DNA of 64,000 bases from an uncultured Prevotellaceae bacterium (lineage in GTDB: Bacteria; Bacteroidota; Bacteroidia; Bacteroidales; Bacteroidaceae), in contig CAMJKP010000010.1 in assembly GCA_946406435.1 (NCBI GenBank), positions 1 to 64,000 of the forward strand, read 5' to 3'. Made by a program: the position numbers and the translations under genes. Below the pieces are notes generated by a model. The model was not told the origin of the DNA, searched no databases, and was given only the letters and a program-made list of their open reading frames with translations. The stretch's first letter is position 1. Each line of letters opens with the position of its first letter. Of the stretch, positions 16,185-25,579 are shown piece by piece.

Positions 16185-17756
16185 ATGACTGAAGAAATAT
16201 CATCAAATAAGAGAATTGCCAAAAATACGCTCATTATGTATGGACGTATGCTTTTTATGATGGTTATAGGTCTGTTCACCAGTCGTGTGATATTAAATGC
16301 ACTTGGTGTATCAGACTTGGGCCTAATGAGCGTGGCCGGTTCTGTTATTGGCATGTTGACATTTCTTAATGGTACATTGACAAGTGGGACGCAAAGATTT
16401 ATAACCTATGCCATTGGAGAAGGCAATATGCAGAAATTGAAAAACACGTTTTCCACTGCAATGACACTTCATGTGATACTTGCTGTTATTATTACAATTC
16501 TTCTTGAGACTGTAGGTTTATGGTATGTATATAATGAACTTAATATTGAACCTGGACGTTTTGAAGCTGCAATGTGGTGTTATCAGCTTGGTGTCTTGGG
16601 GACTTTTATAAGTATTATCCTTGTTCCTTTTAATTCTGCCCTGGCTGCACATGAAGCTTTTAGCATGGTTGCCTATATGTCAATCTACGATGCTGTTGCA
16701 AAGCTTCTTGCTGCATATCTGATACAGATAGTAGAATTTGATAGGGTGATATTCTATAGCATATTGACTTTTATTATTGGGTTTATACCAACATTTATCT
16801 ATAACTGGTATTGTAGAAAGCATTTTGAAGAATGTTCTTTTCGTCTTGGGTATGACAAGAGCCTATTTAGAAATATGATTTCATTCTCAGGCTGGAATAC
16901 CATAGGTTGCCTTGCTGCAATGGGACAGGGAACAGGTGTAAATCTTGTGTTGAATTCTTTCTGTGGTACTGTTGTTAATGGTGCCCGTGGTATAGCTTTT
17001 CAGGCAAATGGATGGGTGAACAAGTTTGTTGAGAGTTTTACTAGTGTCATGGCACCGCAGATTACAAAAAGCTATGCTGCGGGGGATTATGATCGCACCA
17101 CAAGTTTGGTGTGTAATGGCGCATCATTTGCGTGCTATCTGTATTTATTCCTAGGAATTCCATTATTTATAGAGATTGAATGGGTACTCAATCTATGGTT
17201 GGGGCAGTGTCCTGACTATACGGTGGCATTCTTTCGTATTGTTATGATTGAGACATTATTCAGAACTATGGGAAATCCTACTATAACGGCTATGCATGCG
17301 ACAGGTCAGATGAAAACTGTGAATATTACAGTTGGATTTATCTTGCTTGTTATAGTGCCAATGTCATATCTATTGTTCCGTTTGGGTGCGTCTCCTGAAG
17401 TTGTTGTGGCTGCAAATGTCATTCCATGGATAATAGTACCACCGGTTCGTGTCATTTGGGTAAGAAAATATTCTAATGGGAGATTTCCGATAAGCAGATA
17501 TGTTATTCAGGTTCTGTTAAAGGTGCCTTGTCTTGCTGTATTAATGGGGGCAGTACCATTCTACGTTCATTACCAAATGGGTGACGACCTTGGTATAGCA
17601 GGTCTTTCTCGCTTTATTGCTGTAGGATTTGCAAGTGTTATTAGCTCAGGTTTAATAATATTCTATCTTGGTATGAATAAACCATTAAGAAAAAAGGTTG
17701 TTAGGAAGGTTATTGACTTTTATAATTCAAGGTTTGGGAGGAAGGATGTAGTATAG
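16185..17756 (+). CDS. Oligosaccharide flippase (Wzx/MATE-like)
   Basis: The 523-residue protein has 12 or more membrane segments. It resembles Wzx/RfbX-type flippases, which turn undecaprenyl-PP-linked repeat units to the periplasmic face. The N-terminus NTLIMYGRMLFMMVIGLFTSRVILNALGVSDLGL is typical of Bacteroidetes lipopolysaccharide biosynthesis flippases. It is the only full-size flippase in the locus, so it is the natural partner of the polymerase at 36207. It is spaced 9 bases after the preceding gene and 22 before the next. Confidence 0.85.
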   Translation: MTEEISSNKRIAKNTLIMYGRMLFMMVIGLFTSRVILNALGVSDLGLMSVAGSVIGMLTFLNGTLTSGTQRFITYAIGEGNMQKLKNTFSTAMTLHVILAVIITILLETVGLWYVYNELNIEPGRFEAAMWCYQLGVLGTFISIILVPFNSALAAHEAFSMVAYMSIYDAVAKLLAAYLIQIVEFDRVIFYSILTFIIGFIPTFIYNWYCRKHFEECSFRLGYDKSLFRNMISFSGWNTIGCLAAMGQGTGVNLVLNSFCGTVVNGARGIAFQANGWVNKFVESFTSVMAPQITKSYAAGDYDRTTSLVCNGASFACYLYLFLGIPLFIEIEWVLNLWLGQCPDYTVAFFRIVMIETLFRTMGNPTITAMHATGQMKTVNITVGFILLVIVPMSYLLFRLGASPEVVVAANVIPWIIVPPVRVIWVRKYSNGRFPISRYVIQVLLKVPCLAVLMGAVPFYVHYQMGDDLGIAGLSRFIAVGFASVISSGLIIFYLGMNKPLRKKVVRKVIDFYNSRFGRKDVV

Positions 17757-17778
17757 ATGCAGCTATTAAAAATAATAT

Positions 17779-18888
17779 ATGCGTATAGGAATACTAACTC
17801 TTCCCCTTTCTACTAATTATGGGGGAAATCTGCAGGCTTATGCTTTACAAACTGTATTGAAACGTTTGGGGCATGATGTTTTGGTTATAAGTAAACCATC
17901 ATATTATGAGTTACCTTCATTTAAGACTATATTGAATCGGTATATTCATAATTTTTTTTCATCAAATAAGGTTGATGTCTATGTAGAAAAACATTTAAAT
18001 GAAAAGATAGATAAAAGTTTCAATACAAATACTTATTTATTAGAAAAGACGGGAGAATTTATCAATCTGTATATTCAACAAAAAAAAATCAAATTCTTTT
18101 CAGAATTGCAATGTGGAGATTTTGACGTTTTTTTTGTAGGTAGTGATCAATGTTGGCGTCCTATTTATGCAAATCCAATTCAAGGATATTATCTTAATTT
18201 TGCAAAATCATGGAGGATAAAACGTATCGCTTATGCTGTTTCTTTTGGGGTAGATAAGTGGGAATATTCTGAAAATGACACACTGAAGTGTAAAAAACTT
18301 GTAAAGAAATTTGATGCCGTCAGTGTACGTGAGGATTCTGCTATTGGAATATGTAAGTCATATCTAGATATTGATGCTAAGCATGTTCTTGACCCAACAA
18401 TGCTGTTAAGCAAGGAGGATTATATAGTATTGATTGATGCTTTTAAAACGAAATGTGTCTCTCAGCCAATAAATGATTTGTTCTGCTATATATTGGATGT
18501 TACGGATCAAAAGCGAACAATAATTTCGTCTGTGTCTAATGCATTGAATTCTTTTTATACATTATGTGAAGATTTCTATGTTGAGGAATGGTTAAATGCA
18601 TTTTATACAGCGAAGATCGTTCTTGTGGATTCCTTTCATGGTGCTGTTTTTAGTATCATTTTTAATAAGCCGTTTTGGGTGATAGGTAATGCAAAAAGAG
18701 GAAATGCGCGTTTTTCTTCGTTGTTAAAAATGTTTGGGTTAGAAGATAGGCTAATAGATCCAGAGGATTATGTATCAGTTGATTGGAAAGCAGGAATAGA
18801 CTGGATAAAAGTAAATGAAACGCTAGAAAAACAGAAAAAGCATTCTATGGCTTTTATTGTTGAAAACTTAGAAAAAAACATTTCTTAA
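17779..18888 (+). CDS. Polysaccharide pyruvyl transferase family protein
   Basis: The 369-residue cytosolic enzyme opens with GILTLPLSTNYGGNLQAYALQ, the usual start of the polysaccharide pyruvyl transferase family (CsaB/WcaK-like). Further family features are FVGSDQCWRP, AYAVSFG, AVSVREDSA, DPTMLL and the late DSFHGAVFSIIFNKPF. It would add a ketal-linked pyruvate from phosphoenolpyruvate to a sugar of the repeat unit, giving it negative charge. Some members transfer other groups, so the reaction is inferred. It ends immediately before the next gene. Confidence 0.85.
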   Translation: MRIGILTLPLSTNYGGNLQAYALQTVLKRLGHDVLVISKPSYYELPSFKTILNRYIHNFFSSNKVDVYVEKHLNEKIDKSFNTNTYLLEKTGEFINLYIQQKKIKFFSELQCGDFDVFFVGSDQCWRPIYANPIQGYYLNFAKSWRIKRIAYAVSFGVDKWEYSENDTLKCKKLVKKFDAVSVREDSAIGICKSYLDIDAKHVLDPTMLLSKEDYIVLIDAFKTKCVSQPINDLFCYILDVTDQKRTIISSVSNALNSFYTLCEDFYVEEWLNAFYTAKIVLVDSFHGAVFSIIFNKPFWVIGNAKRGNARFSSLLKMFGLEDRLIDPEDYVSVDWKAGIDWIKVNETLEKQKKHSMAFIVENLEKNIS

Positions 18889-18891
18889 GTG

Positions 18892-19536
18892 ATGAAATTA
18901 TTAAATGGGATAAAATCCATATATTTCAATTTCAGATATCTACCTTTTAAGCAGGCTATATACCTTCCTGTTTGGATAACAACAAACTTCAAGGTGCTGA
19001 AGCTGAGTCGAGGGCAGATTATTCTTGATTTTCCTTATCGTAAGAATTTCTTTTTGGGTGATTGTGGTAGTGTGGGACTGCAGGAAATGAAAGGTGGAAT
19101 ATATTTGGAGGATGGTGCAAAGCTTATCATGAACGCAATGTGTGTGATAGGGCAGGGGACTACGATACGTTGTGATAAGAACGCCGTTATTGAATTTGGT
19201 AGGAATTTCTATTGTAATAAGAACTGTCATATTCGTTCCGCAGAACGAATTAAGTTAGGTAATGAGTGTTCGTTAGGGTGGAATGTTCAGATAATTACCG
19301 ACGATGGGCATTCAATCTTGCATGATGGTAAGGCTGTACAGCGTGTAGGATCCATTGATATTGGTAATCATGTATGGCTGACTTCAAACACTATTATCAC
19401 AAAGAATGTGAAAATTGCCGATGGATGCATAGTTGCCCAAGGAGCGGTTGTTACAAAATCCATTACAGAACCGAAGGTTCTTGTTGGTGGTATTCCAGCT
19501 AAGATAATAAGACAAGATGTGGAATGGGAGAAGTGA
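18892..19536 (+). CDS. Hexapeptide-repeat acyltransferase
   Basis: I take the ATG at 18892; a GTG directly before it is also in frame and abuts the previous stop. The 214-residue protein has left-handed beta-helix hexads (INAMCVIGQGTTIRCDKNAVIEFGRNFYCNKNCHI is the type), then GNHVWLTSNTIITKNVKIADGCIVAQGAVVTK. This places it with sugar O- or N-acetyltransferases of the LbH family, which form trimers and use acetyl-CoA. It probably acetylates a sugar of the polysaccharide; the acceptor is unknown. Confidence 0.85.
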   Translation: MKLLNGIKSIYFNFRYLPFKQAIYLPVWITTNFKVLKLSRGQIILDFPYRKNFFLGDCGSVGLQEMKGGIYLEDGAKLIMNAMCVIGQGTTIRCDKNAVIEFGRNFYCNKNCHIRSAERIKLGNECSLGWNVQIITDDGHSILHDGKAVQRVGSIDIGNHVWLTSNTIITKNVKIADGCIVAQGAVVTKSITEPKVLVGGIPAKIIRQDVEWEK

Positions 19537-19590
19537 AAAAGTTATTATATATGGTATTGTCTGTGATGTGTTATTTAGAATTAATTTAAG

Positions 19591-20715
19591 ATGAAAAAAA
19601 TAGCAATTATCGGTGCTTCATATCTACAGGAACCTGTAGTCCTTAAAGCTAAGGAAATGGGGCTTTATACTATTTGTTTTGCTTGGGCTGATGGAGCTAC
19701 TTGTGCAAATATTTGTGACAAATTCTATGATATTTCAATTATAGAGAAAGAGCAAATTCTGCATGTATGTCAACAAGAAAAAATAGATGGTATTACAACT
19801 ATTGCTTCTGATACCGCTATTTTAACTGTAAACTATGTAGCATCGCATATGGGACTTGTCTCTAATCCTTATGTGTATTCAAAAATTTGTACAAATAAGT
19901 ACTTGATGCGTCAATGTTTCATGGAGAATAATATACCATCACCATTGTTTACTATAGCAGACGAGAAAGACGGCTATGACATTAATGGTTTTAGTTTTCC
20001 TTTGATTGTAAAGCCGACAGACAGGTCAGGTAGTCGGGGAGTAGAAAAGGTGGTTCGCATTGAAGATTTGAATGATGCAGTGAAGCGTGCATGTAATGAA
20101 TCTTTTGAACATAAAGCTATTATTGAAGAATTTATCTCTGGATGTGAGATAAGTGTTGAGTCTATTTCTTTTGAAGGACATCATAATATATTGCAAATAA
20201 CAGATAAAGTTACAACAGGTGCTCCCTATTTTGTCGAATTAGAGCATCATCAGCCATCTTCTCTTCCTGATGATATTAAGGAACGTGTAAGGATGATTGT
20301 ATTAGAGGCGCTTGATGCTTTGCATATCATGTATGGTGCATCTCATTCTGAGTTGAAAATTACAGATGATGGAATTATTAAAGTGATTGAGATTGGAGCA
20401 CGAATGGGGGGGGATTTTATTGGTAGTAATCTTGTTCCGCTTTCAACGGGATATGATTTTGTCAAAGGCGTCATCGAAATTGCATTGGGCCAATATACTC
20501 CACCAGACCTATCTCTAAAGAAACATTCAGGAGTTTATTTTCTCTGTAAGGAAACCGAGAAACTTTTGCCTGTTATTGAAAATTATAAACAGTATCCTGA
20601 AATTATTGAGGCTCGTATAACAGATACTGAGCTTCGTAATATAGAGTGTAGTGGTGATAGAAGTGGATATCTTATCTATCAGTCATTAGAAAAGTTTAAT
20701 ATTGAAAAACAATAG
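19591..20715 (+). CDS. ATP-grasp ligase, copy 1
   Basis: This 374-residue protein is of the carbamoyl-phosphate-synthase/biotin-carboxylase-like ATP-grasp type. It has an N-terminal Rossmann-like part (KIAIIGASYLQEPVVLKAKEMG), the ATP-grasp segment LIVKPTDRSGSRGVEKV, EEFISGCEISVESISF, and a metal-binding EIGARMGGDF. Such enzymes join a carboxylate to an amine or thiol through an acyl phosphate. A paralogue lies at 22315, with a GtrB-like transferase and two small transporters between them. A role in joining an amino acid or other acid to an amino sugar is inference from context. Confidence 0.8.
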   Translation: MKKIAIIGASYLQEPVVLKAKEMGLYTICFAWADGATCANICDKFYDISIIEKEQILHVCQQEKIDGITTIASDTAILTVNYVASHMGLVSNPYVYSKICTNKYLMRQCFMENNIPSPLFTIADEKDGYDINGFSFPLIVKPTDRSGSRGVEKVVRIEDLNDAVKRACNESFEHKAIIEEFISGCEISVESISFEGHHNILQITDKVTTGAPYFVELEHHQPSSLPDDIKERVRMIVLEALDALHIMYGASHSELKITDDGIIKVIEIGARMGGDFIGSNLVPLSTGYDFVKGVIEIALGQYTPPDLSLKKHSGVYFLCKETEKLLPVIENYKQYPEIIEARITDTELRNIECSGDRSGYLIYQSLEKFNIEKQ

Positions 20716-20718
20716 AAT

Positions 20719-21642
20719 ATGAAAATATCAATAGTTTCTCCTATATATAAAGGTGAAAAGATGTTAAATCATCTTGTAGAACGTTGCGAAGCTGCTGTTT
20801 CTAAGATTTCAGATGATTTCGAGATTATACTTGTCAACGATTGTTCGCCAGATAATTCATGGGCAGTACTAAAGGAGATTTGCTCAAAGGATAGGCATGT
20901 AAAGGCTATCGATCATAGTCGTAATTTTGGACAGCATCCAGCCATTTCAACAGGATTACGTTATGTCACAGGAGATTGGGTTGTTCTAATGGATTGTGAT
21001 TTGCAAGATAGACCAGAAGATATTCCTGCATTATTTGCAAAAGCCCAAGAAGGGTGGGATGTTGTATTCGCTCGTAGAGGGGAACGTCACGATGGCTTCT
21101 TTAAACAATTGGGCGGAAAAGTTTTCCATTTTTTTTTCCGTTGGCTGACTGGTATAAATACTGATAAAAATATAGGTAATTTTAGTATCTTTAAAAGAAC
21201 CTATGCAGATGAGATCGTGAAAATTCCTGATCAGTCGCGTTCATTTGGCACTTTGATTAGGCACGTAGGAGGTAAAACAAGTTCGATAGATGTTGACAGA
21301 CCACAGCGTGAAGAGGGAACAAGTGGATATACACTTTCTAAATTATTATTACTTGCTTTCGAAAATAGTATATCAAATAGCAATAAGCCATTGCGTATAG
21401 CAACAACACTTGGATTGATAATGTCTATAGTATCAGCTTTATTAGCTGTATATCAGTTTTTTGCTAAATTCTGTGGCTTAATTACAGTATCTGGTTATAC
21501 TTCAACTATTGCATCAATTTGGTTTGTTGGTGGATTGCTTCTTTTTGTACTGGGTATTATTGGCCTTTATATCGGGAAAATTTATGATCAAGTTAAGGGC
21601 AGACCATATTCAGTAGTGCGTGAAACAATCAATGTCGATTAA
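20719..21642 (+). CDS. GtrB/ArnC-like undecaprenyl-phosphate glycosyltransferase
   Basis: This GT2 enzyme of 307 residues has an N-terminal catalytic domain (SIVSPIYKGE, NDCSPDNSW, Asp92-Cys-Asp94 in DCDLQD) and two C-terminal membrane helices (about 220-290), the layout of GtrB, ArnC and DPM1-like proteins. These load one sugar onto undecaprenyl phosphate at the cytoplasmic face. Its gene starts 3 bases after the ATP-grasp stop and overlaps the next start in a TAATG junction. The two half-size transporters that follow would be the matching flippase. Confidence 0.88.
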   Translation: MKISIVSPIYKGEKMLNHLVERCEAAVSKISDDFEIILVNDCSPDNSWAVLKEICSKDRHVKAIDHSRNFGQHPAISTGLRYVTGDWVVLMDCDLQDRPEDIPALFAKAQEGWDVVFARRGERHDGFFKQLGGKVFHFFFRWLTGINTDKNIGNFSIFKRTYADEIVKIPDQSRSFGTLIRHVGGKTSSIDVDRPQREEGTSGYTLSKLLLLAFENSISNSNKPLRIATTLGLIMSIVSALLAVYQFFAKFCGLITVSGYTSTIASIWFVGGLLLFVLGIIGLYIGKIYDQVKGRPYSVVRETINVD

Positions 21643-21983
21643 TGAAAAAGTTTATATTGCTTAGTATCAGTTTTATGATAGCTTCAAGTTCTGGGGTATT
21701 CTTAAAACTTGCGTCAATGTATGATTTTCTTTCATTTAGATATATTTTATATTTTGTTCTGACTATAGTTGTTATGGGAATCTATGCTGTGTTGTGGCAA
21801 AAAGTTCTCAAATTGATACCACTTAACAAGGCATATCTTTACAAAAGCTCAGGCATTGCTATCAGTTTAATGTATGCATATATAATTTTTGGAGAGAAAA
21901 TCACATTAAACAATATTTGGGGAACAGTAATGATTGTTCTTGGAATAATTATATTGTCGTATAAACATAAGCAAGAAATTTGA
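21642..21983 (+). CDS. SMR/EamA-type small transporter, ArnE/F-like subunit 1
   Basis: The 113 residues form four hydrophobic helices in the small-multidrug-resistance fold (ISFMIASSSGVFLKLAS opening; GIAISLMYAYIIFGEKITLNNIWGTVMIVLGIIIL close). Paired small proteins of this kind (ArnE and ArnF) flip undecaprenyl-phosphate sugars. Its partner follows at once with an ATGA overlap. Coupling to the GtrB-like gene upstream supports a lipid-linked sugar as cargo rather than drugs. A split EamA drug/metabolite carrier is the alternative. Confidence 0.75.
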   Translation: MKKFILLSISFMIASSSGVFLKLASMYDFLSFRYILYFVLTIVVMGIYAVLWQKVLKLIPLNKAYLYKSSGIAISLMYAYIIFGEKITLNNIWGTVMIVLGIIILSYKHKQEI

Positions 21984-22312
21984 TGTATTTTTGGGTTATA
22001 TTGGGAATGTTTGCTTGTTCTTGTTCACAAATACTTCTCAAGAATAGTGCAAACAAAAAGCATCGTAATTTTATATCCTCCATGTTGAATTGGAGGGTTG
22101 TCCTTGCTTATGTTATCTTCTTTGGTTCTATGCTTATAAACATTACGGCTATGAGCCATGGATTAAATCTAAAAGAACTTCCTATATTGGAAGCTTCGAG
22201 TTATCTGTTTGTTCCCTTGCTCTCGTATTTTTTTTTAAGAGAGAGAATAGGATTGCGTGAACTTGGAGCCATGTTCCTTATATTTTGGGGTATATTAGTA
22301 TTCTATATGTAA
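21980..22312 (+). CDS. SMR/EamA-type small transporter, ArnE/F-like subunit 2
   Basis: The 110-residue protein has four helices and a FGSMLINITAMSHGLNLKELPILEASSYLFVPLLSYFFLRERIG segment typical of EamA half-domains. It overlaps the previous gene by four bases, which suggests translational coupling and a heterodimer. It ends two bases before the start of the second ATP-grasp gene. Direct evidence for its cargo is lacking; the neighbours point to an undecaprenyl-phosphate sugar. Confidence 0.75.
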   Translation: MMYFWVILGMFACSCSQILLKNSANKKHRNFISSMLNWRVVLAYVIFFGSMLINITAMSHGLNLKELPILEASSYLFVPLLSYFFLRERIGLRELGAMFLIFWGILVFYM

Positions 22313-22314
22313 TT

Positions 22315-23427
22315 ATGGATAATAAAATAAAACTTGCAATAATGGGTGCCAGCAAGTGGCAGTTACCCATATATCTTAAAGCCAAGGAAATGGGGATTGA
22401 AACCTATGGCTTTGCTTATGAAGATGGAGCAGTAGCTAAAGATTATGCCGATTTCTTTTACCCGATATCTTTGGCCGATAAAGATATCATTGTCGAGACA
22501 TGTAAAGAAATAGGAGTTGATGGAGTCGTGTCATCTGCTTCTGATTTCGCAACGGAAATATCTTGCTGGGTAGCAGAGAAACTAGGATTAAATACAAACT
22601 CTTATAACACTGTGCTCAATGTTCATGACAAGGCTTGGGTTCGTGAAAAGACAAAAAAAATAACGTCCATAAAGCAACCTATAACAGCTACAGGAAGTTT
22701 AGACACTATTGCAATTCCATTTTATCCTTGTATAGTTAAACCTGTACATGGTAGTGGGAAACGTGGCGTATGGTTTGTAAATTCTCCTGCGGAGTTTGAG
22801 AATGTAAAACTCAATGCTAATTACAATAAGAATGAAGATGCACTTGTAGAACAGTTTGTAGTTGGAAAGGAATATTCTGTAGAAACTCTTAGTTTTCATT
22901 CTAAGCATTATGTGGTGCAAGTAACGGAAAAAATTTCTGATGGCCCCCCACATTTTGTGGAGTTGGGACATCATCAACCTGCAGATATTTCTGATGAATG
23001 TAGAGAAAGACTCTGTGTCGCAGTCAGAGATATCCTTTCTGCAGTTGGTTTCACTAATGGAGCCTCGCATATCGAACTTAAAGTTACAGAAAATGGTGAT
23101 ATCTATTTAATCGATTTGAATCCACGTGGTGGAGGTGACTATATTTCAACACACTTGGTTCATCTGTCAACCAATTGTGATTTTTGTAAGGAGATTATTA
23201 ATATTGCACTTGATCAATATGATGCAAGTAATTATCCTTATAAAAATATAGCATATTCAGGTGTGTACTTTCTTACAAAACAAACGGAATATTTATTGCC
23301 ATATTTCGAACAGGACATTTCTTGCGTTTTGCAAAAAGAGTTTAATGAAAAGATTTCTGAATCTATCAGTAATAATGATAGAAATGGTTATATGATTTAT
23401 CAAGATTCCAAAAAGTTATCGCTATGA
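22315..23427 (+). CDS. ATP-grasp ligase, copy 2
   Basis: I start at the ATG at 22315, which gives a 370-residue protein beginning MDNKIKLAIMGAS; the in-frame codons before it overlap the previous gene. It parallels copy 1 along its length: QLPIYLKAKEMG, IVKPVHGSGKRGVWFV, EQFVVGKEYSVETLSF, ELGHHQPADI and DLNPRGGGDY. The shared unusual VELxHHQP block shows that the two are paralogues with a related substrate. Sequence is diverged enough that they likely act on different steps or substrates, not as a recent duplicate. It overlaps the SDR gene by four bases. Confidence 0.8.
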   Translation: MDNKIKLAIMGASKWQLPIYLKAKEMGIETYGFAYEDGAVAKDYADFFYPISLADKDIIVETCKEIGVDGVVSSASDFATEISCWVAEKLGLNTNSYNTVLNVHDKAWVREKTKKITSIKQPITATGSLDTIAIPFYPCIVKPVHGSGKRGVWFVNSPAEFENVKLNANYNKNEDALVEQFVVGKEYSVETLSFHSKHYVVQVTEKISDGPPHFVELGHHQPADISDECRERLCVAVRDILSAVGFTNGASHIELKVTENGDIYLIDLNPRGGGDYISTHLVHLSTNCDFCKEIINIALDQYDASNYPYKNIAYSGVYFLTKQTEYLLPYFEQDISCVLQKEFNEKISESISNNDRNGYMIYQDSKKLSL

Positions 23428-24422
23428 AATCAATATTAGTACTTGGTGCTACAGGTAATCTTGGCGCTTACATTACACTCCATTTTCATAAATTGGGGTG
23501 GCGAGTGATTGCAGCCAGTCGTCGAAAAAATGATAATGGCTTTTTTGCTGATTATAATATTCCATATTATTCAGTTGACATAACAGACAAGAATAGTTTT
23601 AATCAACTGCCAACTGATTTTGATGTGGTTGCAGATTTTGCTGGTGATCTTCCTGCATCGATGAAAGGTTATGATGGTGAGAAATATATAGACTCTATAA
23701 TCAAAGGTACATATAATGTTCTTGAATGGATACGCAAGAATAATATACCTCGTATCATATTTCCTCAAACATTGTTTGATGTTCACTATTTGTTTGGTAC
23801 ACGAGAGCCAATCAGTGCTGATGCAGAAAGGCGAGTCCCACTATGTGGAGACCACCAAATGTATGTTATAGCAAAAAACGCTGCAGTCGAAATGATAGAA
23901 CAATATCATAGAGATTATGGTTTGGAGCGTTTTATTGTACGTCTATCAAAGGTGTATCAGTATCATCCAAATCATTATACTTACACGGATGGAAAAAGGT
24001 GTCTTATTAATGACTGGTTTTTTATTTCTAAGGCTGAGAAGGGCGAACCGATTGAAATATGGGGTGACCCAACGAGGATACTAGAAACGTGTCATGTAGA
24101 GGATTTCCTTCAGATTATAGAGAAGTGTGCTACTGTCAGTCATGATGGTGGAATATACAATATAGGCTCGGGTGGATCAAGTCTTGAAGAACGTATTCGT
24201 ACTATTGTTGAAGTCTTTGCAAAGAATGGAATTCTGTCAAATGTGACTTATGCACCAGAAAAACCTCTTTGTTCACAATATGTTTTAGACATAACTAAGA
24301 CCAAGAAGGAACTTGGTTACGAACCAAAGTATAAGTGGCGCGATTATTGTATATGGTTGAAAAATGAACGTGAGATTCAGCGCTTTGCCAAAATATGGGG
24401 CACAGAGTCAGATTATCAATAA
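23424..24422 (+). CDS. NAD-dependent sugar epimerase/dehydratase (extended SDR)
   Basis: The 332-residue protein has the nucleotide-binding GATGNLGAYI (8-17) and the active-site Tyr-x-x-x-Lys in MYVIAKNAAVEM. Late EIWGDPTRILETCHVEDFLQ and YNIGSGGSSLEE segments are typical of extended SDR enzymes acting on nucleotide sugars. The reaction (4,6-dehydration, epimerisation or reduction) cannot be chosen from sequence alone. Next to an aminotransferase gene it may supply a keto sugar. It overlaps the ATP-grasp gene by four bases and precedes the aminotransferase by 15. Confidence 0.85.
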   Translation: MKSILVLGATGNLGAYITLHFHKLGWRVIAASRRKNDNGFFADYNIPYYSVDITDKNSFNQLPTDFDVVADFAGDLPASMKGYDGEKYIDSIIKGTYNVLEWIRKNNIPRIIFPQTLFDVHYLFGTREPISADAERRVPLCGDHQMYVIAKNAAVEMIEQYHRDYGLERFIVRLSKVYQYHPNHYTYTDGKRCLINDWFFISKAEKGEPIEIWGDPTRILETCHVEDFLQIIEKCATVSHDGGIYNIGSGGSSLEERIRTIVEVFAKNGILSNVTYAPEKPLCSQYVLDITKTKKELGYEPKYKWRDYCIWLKNEREIQRFAKIWGTESDYQ

Positions 24423-24437
24423 TTAACATCTATAACT

Positions 24438-25571
24438 ATGATTGATTTTAATAAACCTTACCTTACGGGAAAAGAAGCTCATTACATGTATCAGGCAGTT
24501 TTTAATAAAAAATTGTCTGGTAATGGTGTTTTTACAAAGAAATGTCAGGATTTCTTTTCTAAGCGTTATGGCTTTAAGAAGTGTCTTCTCACAACATCGG
24601 GTACGGATGCACTTGAGATGTGTGCAATGCTTTGTGAATTAAAGCCAGGAGACGAGGTAATTGTACCTTCATATACTTTCGTATCTACAGCTCTAGCTTT
24701 TCTTCGTGAAGGAGCTTCTGTGGTTTTTGCTGATTCAATGGATAGCAATCCTAATCTCGATGCAGAGAAGCTGGAATCGCTTATTACTCCAAAGACAAAG
24801 GTTATCGCCCCTGTTCATTATGCAGGTGTGGCATGTGATATGGATGCAATTATGTCGATAGCAGAGAAATATAACCTTATTGTTGTAGAGGATGCTGCTC
24901 AAGCTATAGATTCATTTTATAAAGGAAAACCTTGTGGTGGTTGTGGACATCTTGGTGCTTTTTCTTTCCATGAGACAAAAAACATTACTGCTGGTGGTGA
25001 AGGTGGTCTTCTGACTATTAATGATGAACGTTTTATTCGTCGTTCTGAGATCCTTTGGGAGAAAGGAACTAACCGAGCAGAATTCTTTCGTGGAGCGGTT
25101 AATAAGTATGGTTGGGTAGATATGGGTTCTTCGTTCCTACCTGCAGAAATAAATGCCGCTTTCCTTTGGGCACAACTTGAGAACCTTGATGATATTCAAG
25201 GTAAGCGTAGAAAACTTTGGGAACAATATTTTGCAGGACTTCAAACGTTGGCTGCTAAAGGGTTCATTCGACTTCCACAGATTCCTGCATATGCAACAAA
25301 TAATGCTCATATGTTCTATATTGTATGTCGAAATCTTGAAGAACGTTCCGGGTTGATAAAGTTCCTGAAGGAACATGATGTACTTGCACCTTTCCACTAT
25401 CTGAGCCTTCATAAAAGTGACTATTATGTACATCATAGTGATAATGTTCCAGAATTGCCAAATTGTGATATGTATGCTGACTGTCTTGTTCGTATGCCGA
25501 TGTTCTATGAACTTACTTTGGAACAAGTGGATTATATAGTAAACTGTATTAAGGATTTTTACGATAAATAA
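24438..25571 (+). CDS. DegT/DnrJ/EryC1/StrS sugar aminotransferase (WecE/RffA-like)
   Basis: A PLP-dependent transaminase of 377 residues. Lys181 (FHETKNITAGGEGG) is the Schiff-base lysine, EDAAQAID (151-158) holds the PLP-contacting Asp, and TSGTDALE is the phosphate loop. The opening FNKPYLTGKE and the GNGVFTKKCQDFF box match the dTDP-4-amino-4,6-dideoxygalactose transaminase (WecE/RffA) branch. It would convert a 4-keto-6-deoxy sugar into the 4-amino sugar. In this cassette the amine could be the group later acylated by an ATP-grasp ligase. Confidence 0.9.
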   Translation: MIDFNKPYLTGKEAHYMYQAVFNKKLSGNGVFTKKCQDFFSKRYGFKKCLLTTSGTDALEMCAMLCELKPGDEVIVPSYTFVSTALAFLREGASVVFADSMDSNPNLDAEKLESLITPKTKVIAPVHYAGVACDMDAIMSIAEKYNLIVVEDAAQAIDSFYKGKPCGGCGHLGAFSFHETKNITAGGEGGLLTINDERFIRRSEILWEKGTNRAEFFRGAVNKYGWVDMGSSFLPAEINAAFLWAQLENLDDIQGKRRKLWEQYFAGLQTLAAKGFIRLPQIPAYATNNAHMFYIVCRNLEERSGLIKFLKEHDVLAPFHYLSLHKSDYYVHHSDNVPELPNCDMYADCLVRMPMFYELTLEQVDYIVNCIKDFYDK

Positions 25572-25579
25572 TATTGAAT

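Noticed and set aside
18231..18413. Reverse-strand and small open frames throughout the polysaccharide locus
   Set aside because: All lie inside longer well-supported genes and show no family features.
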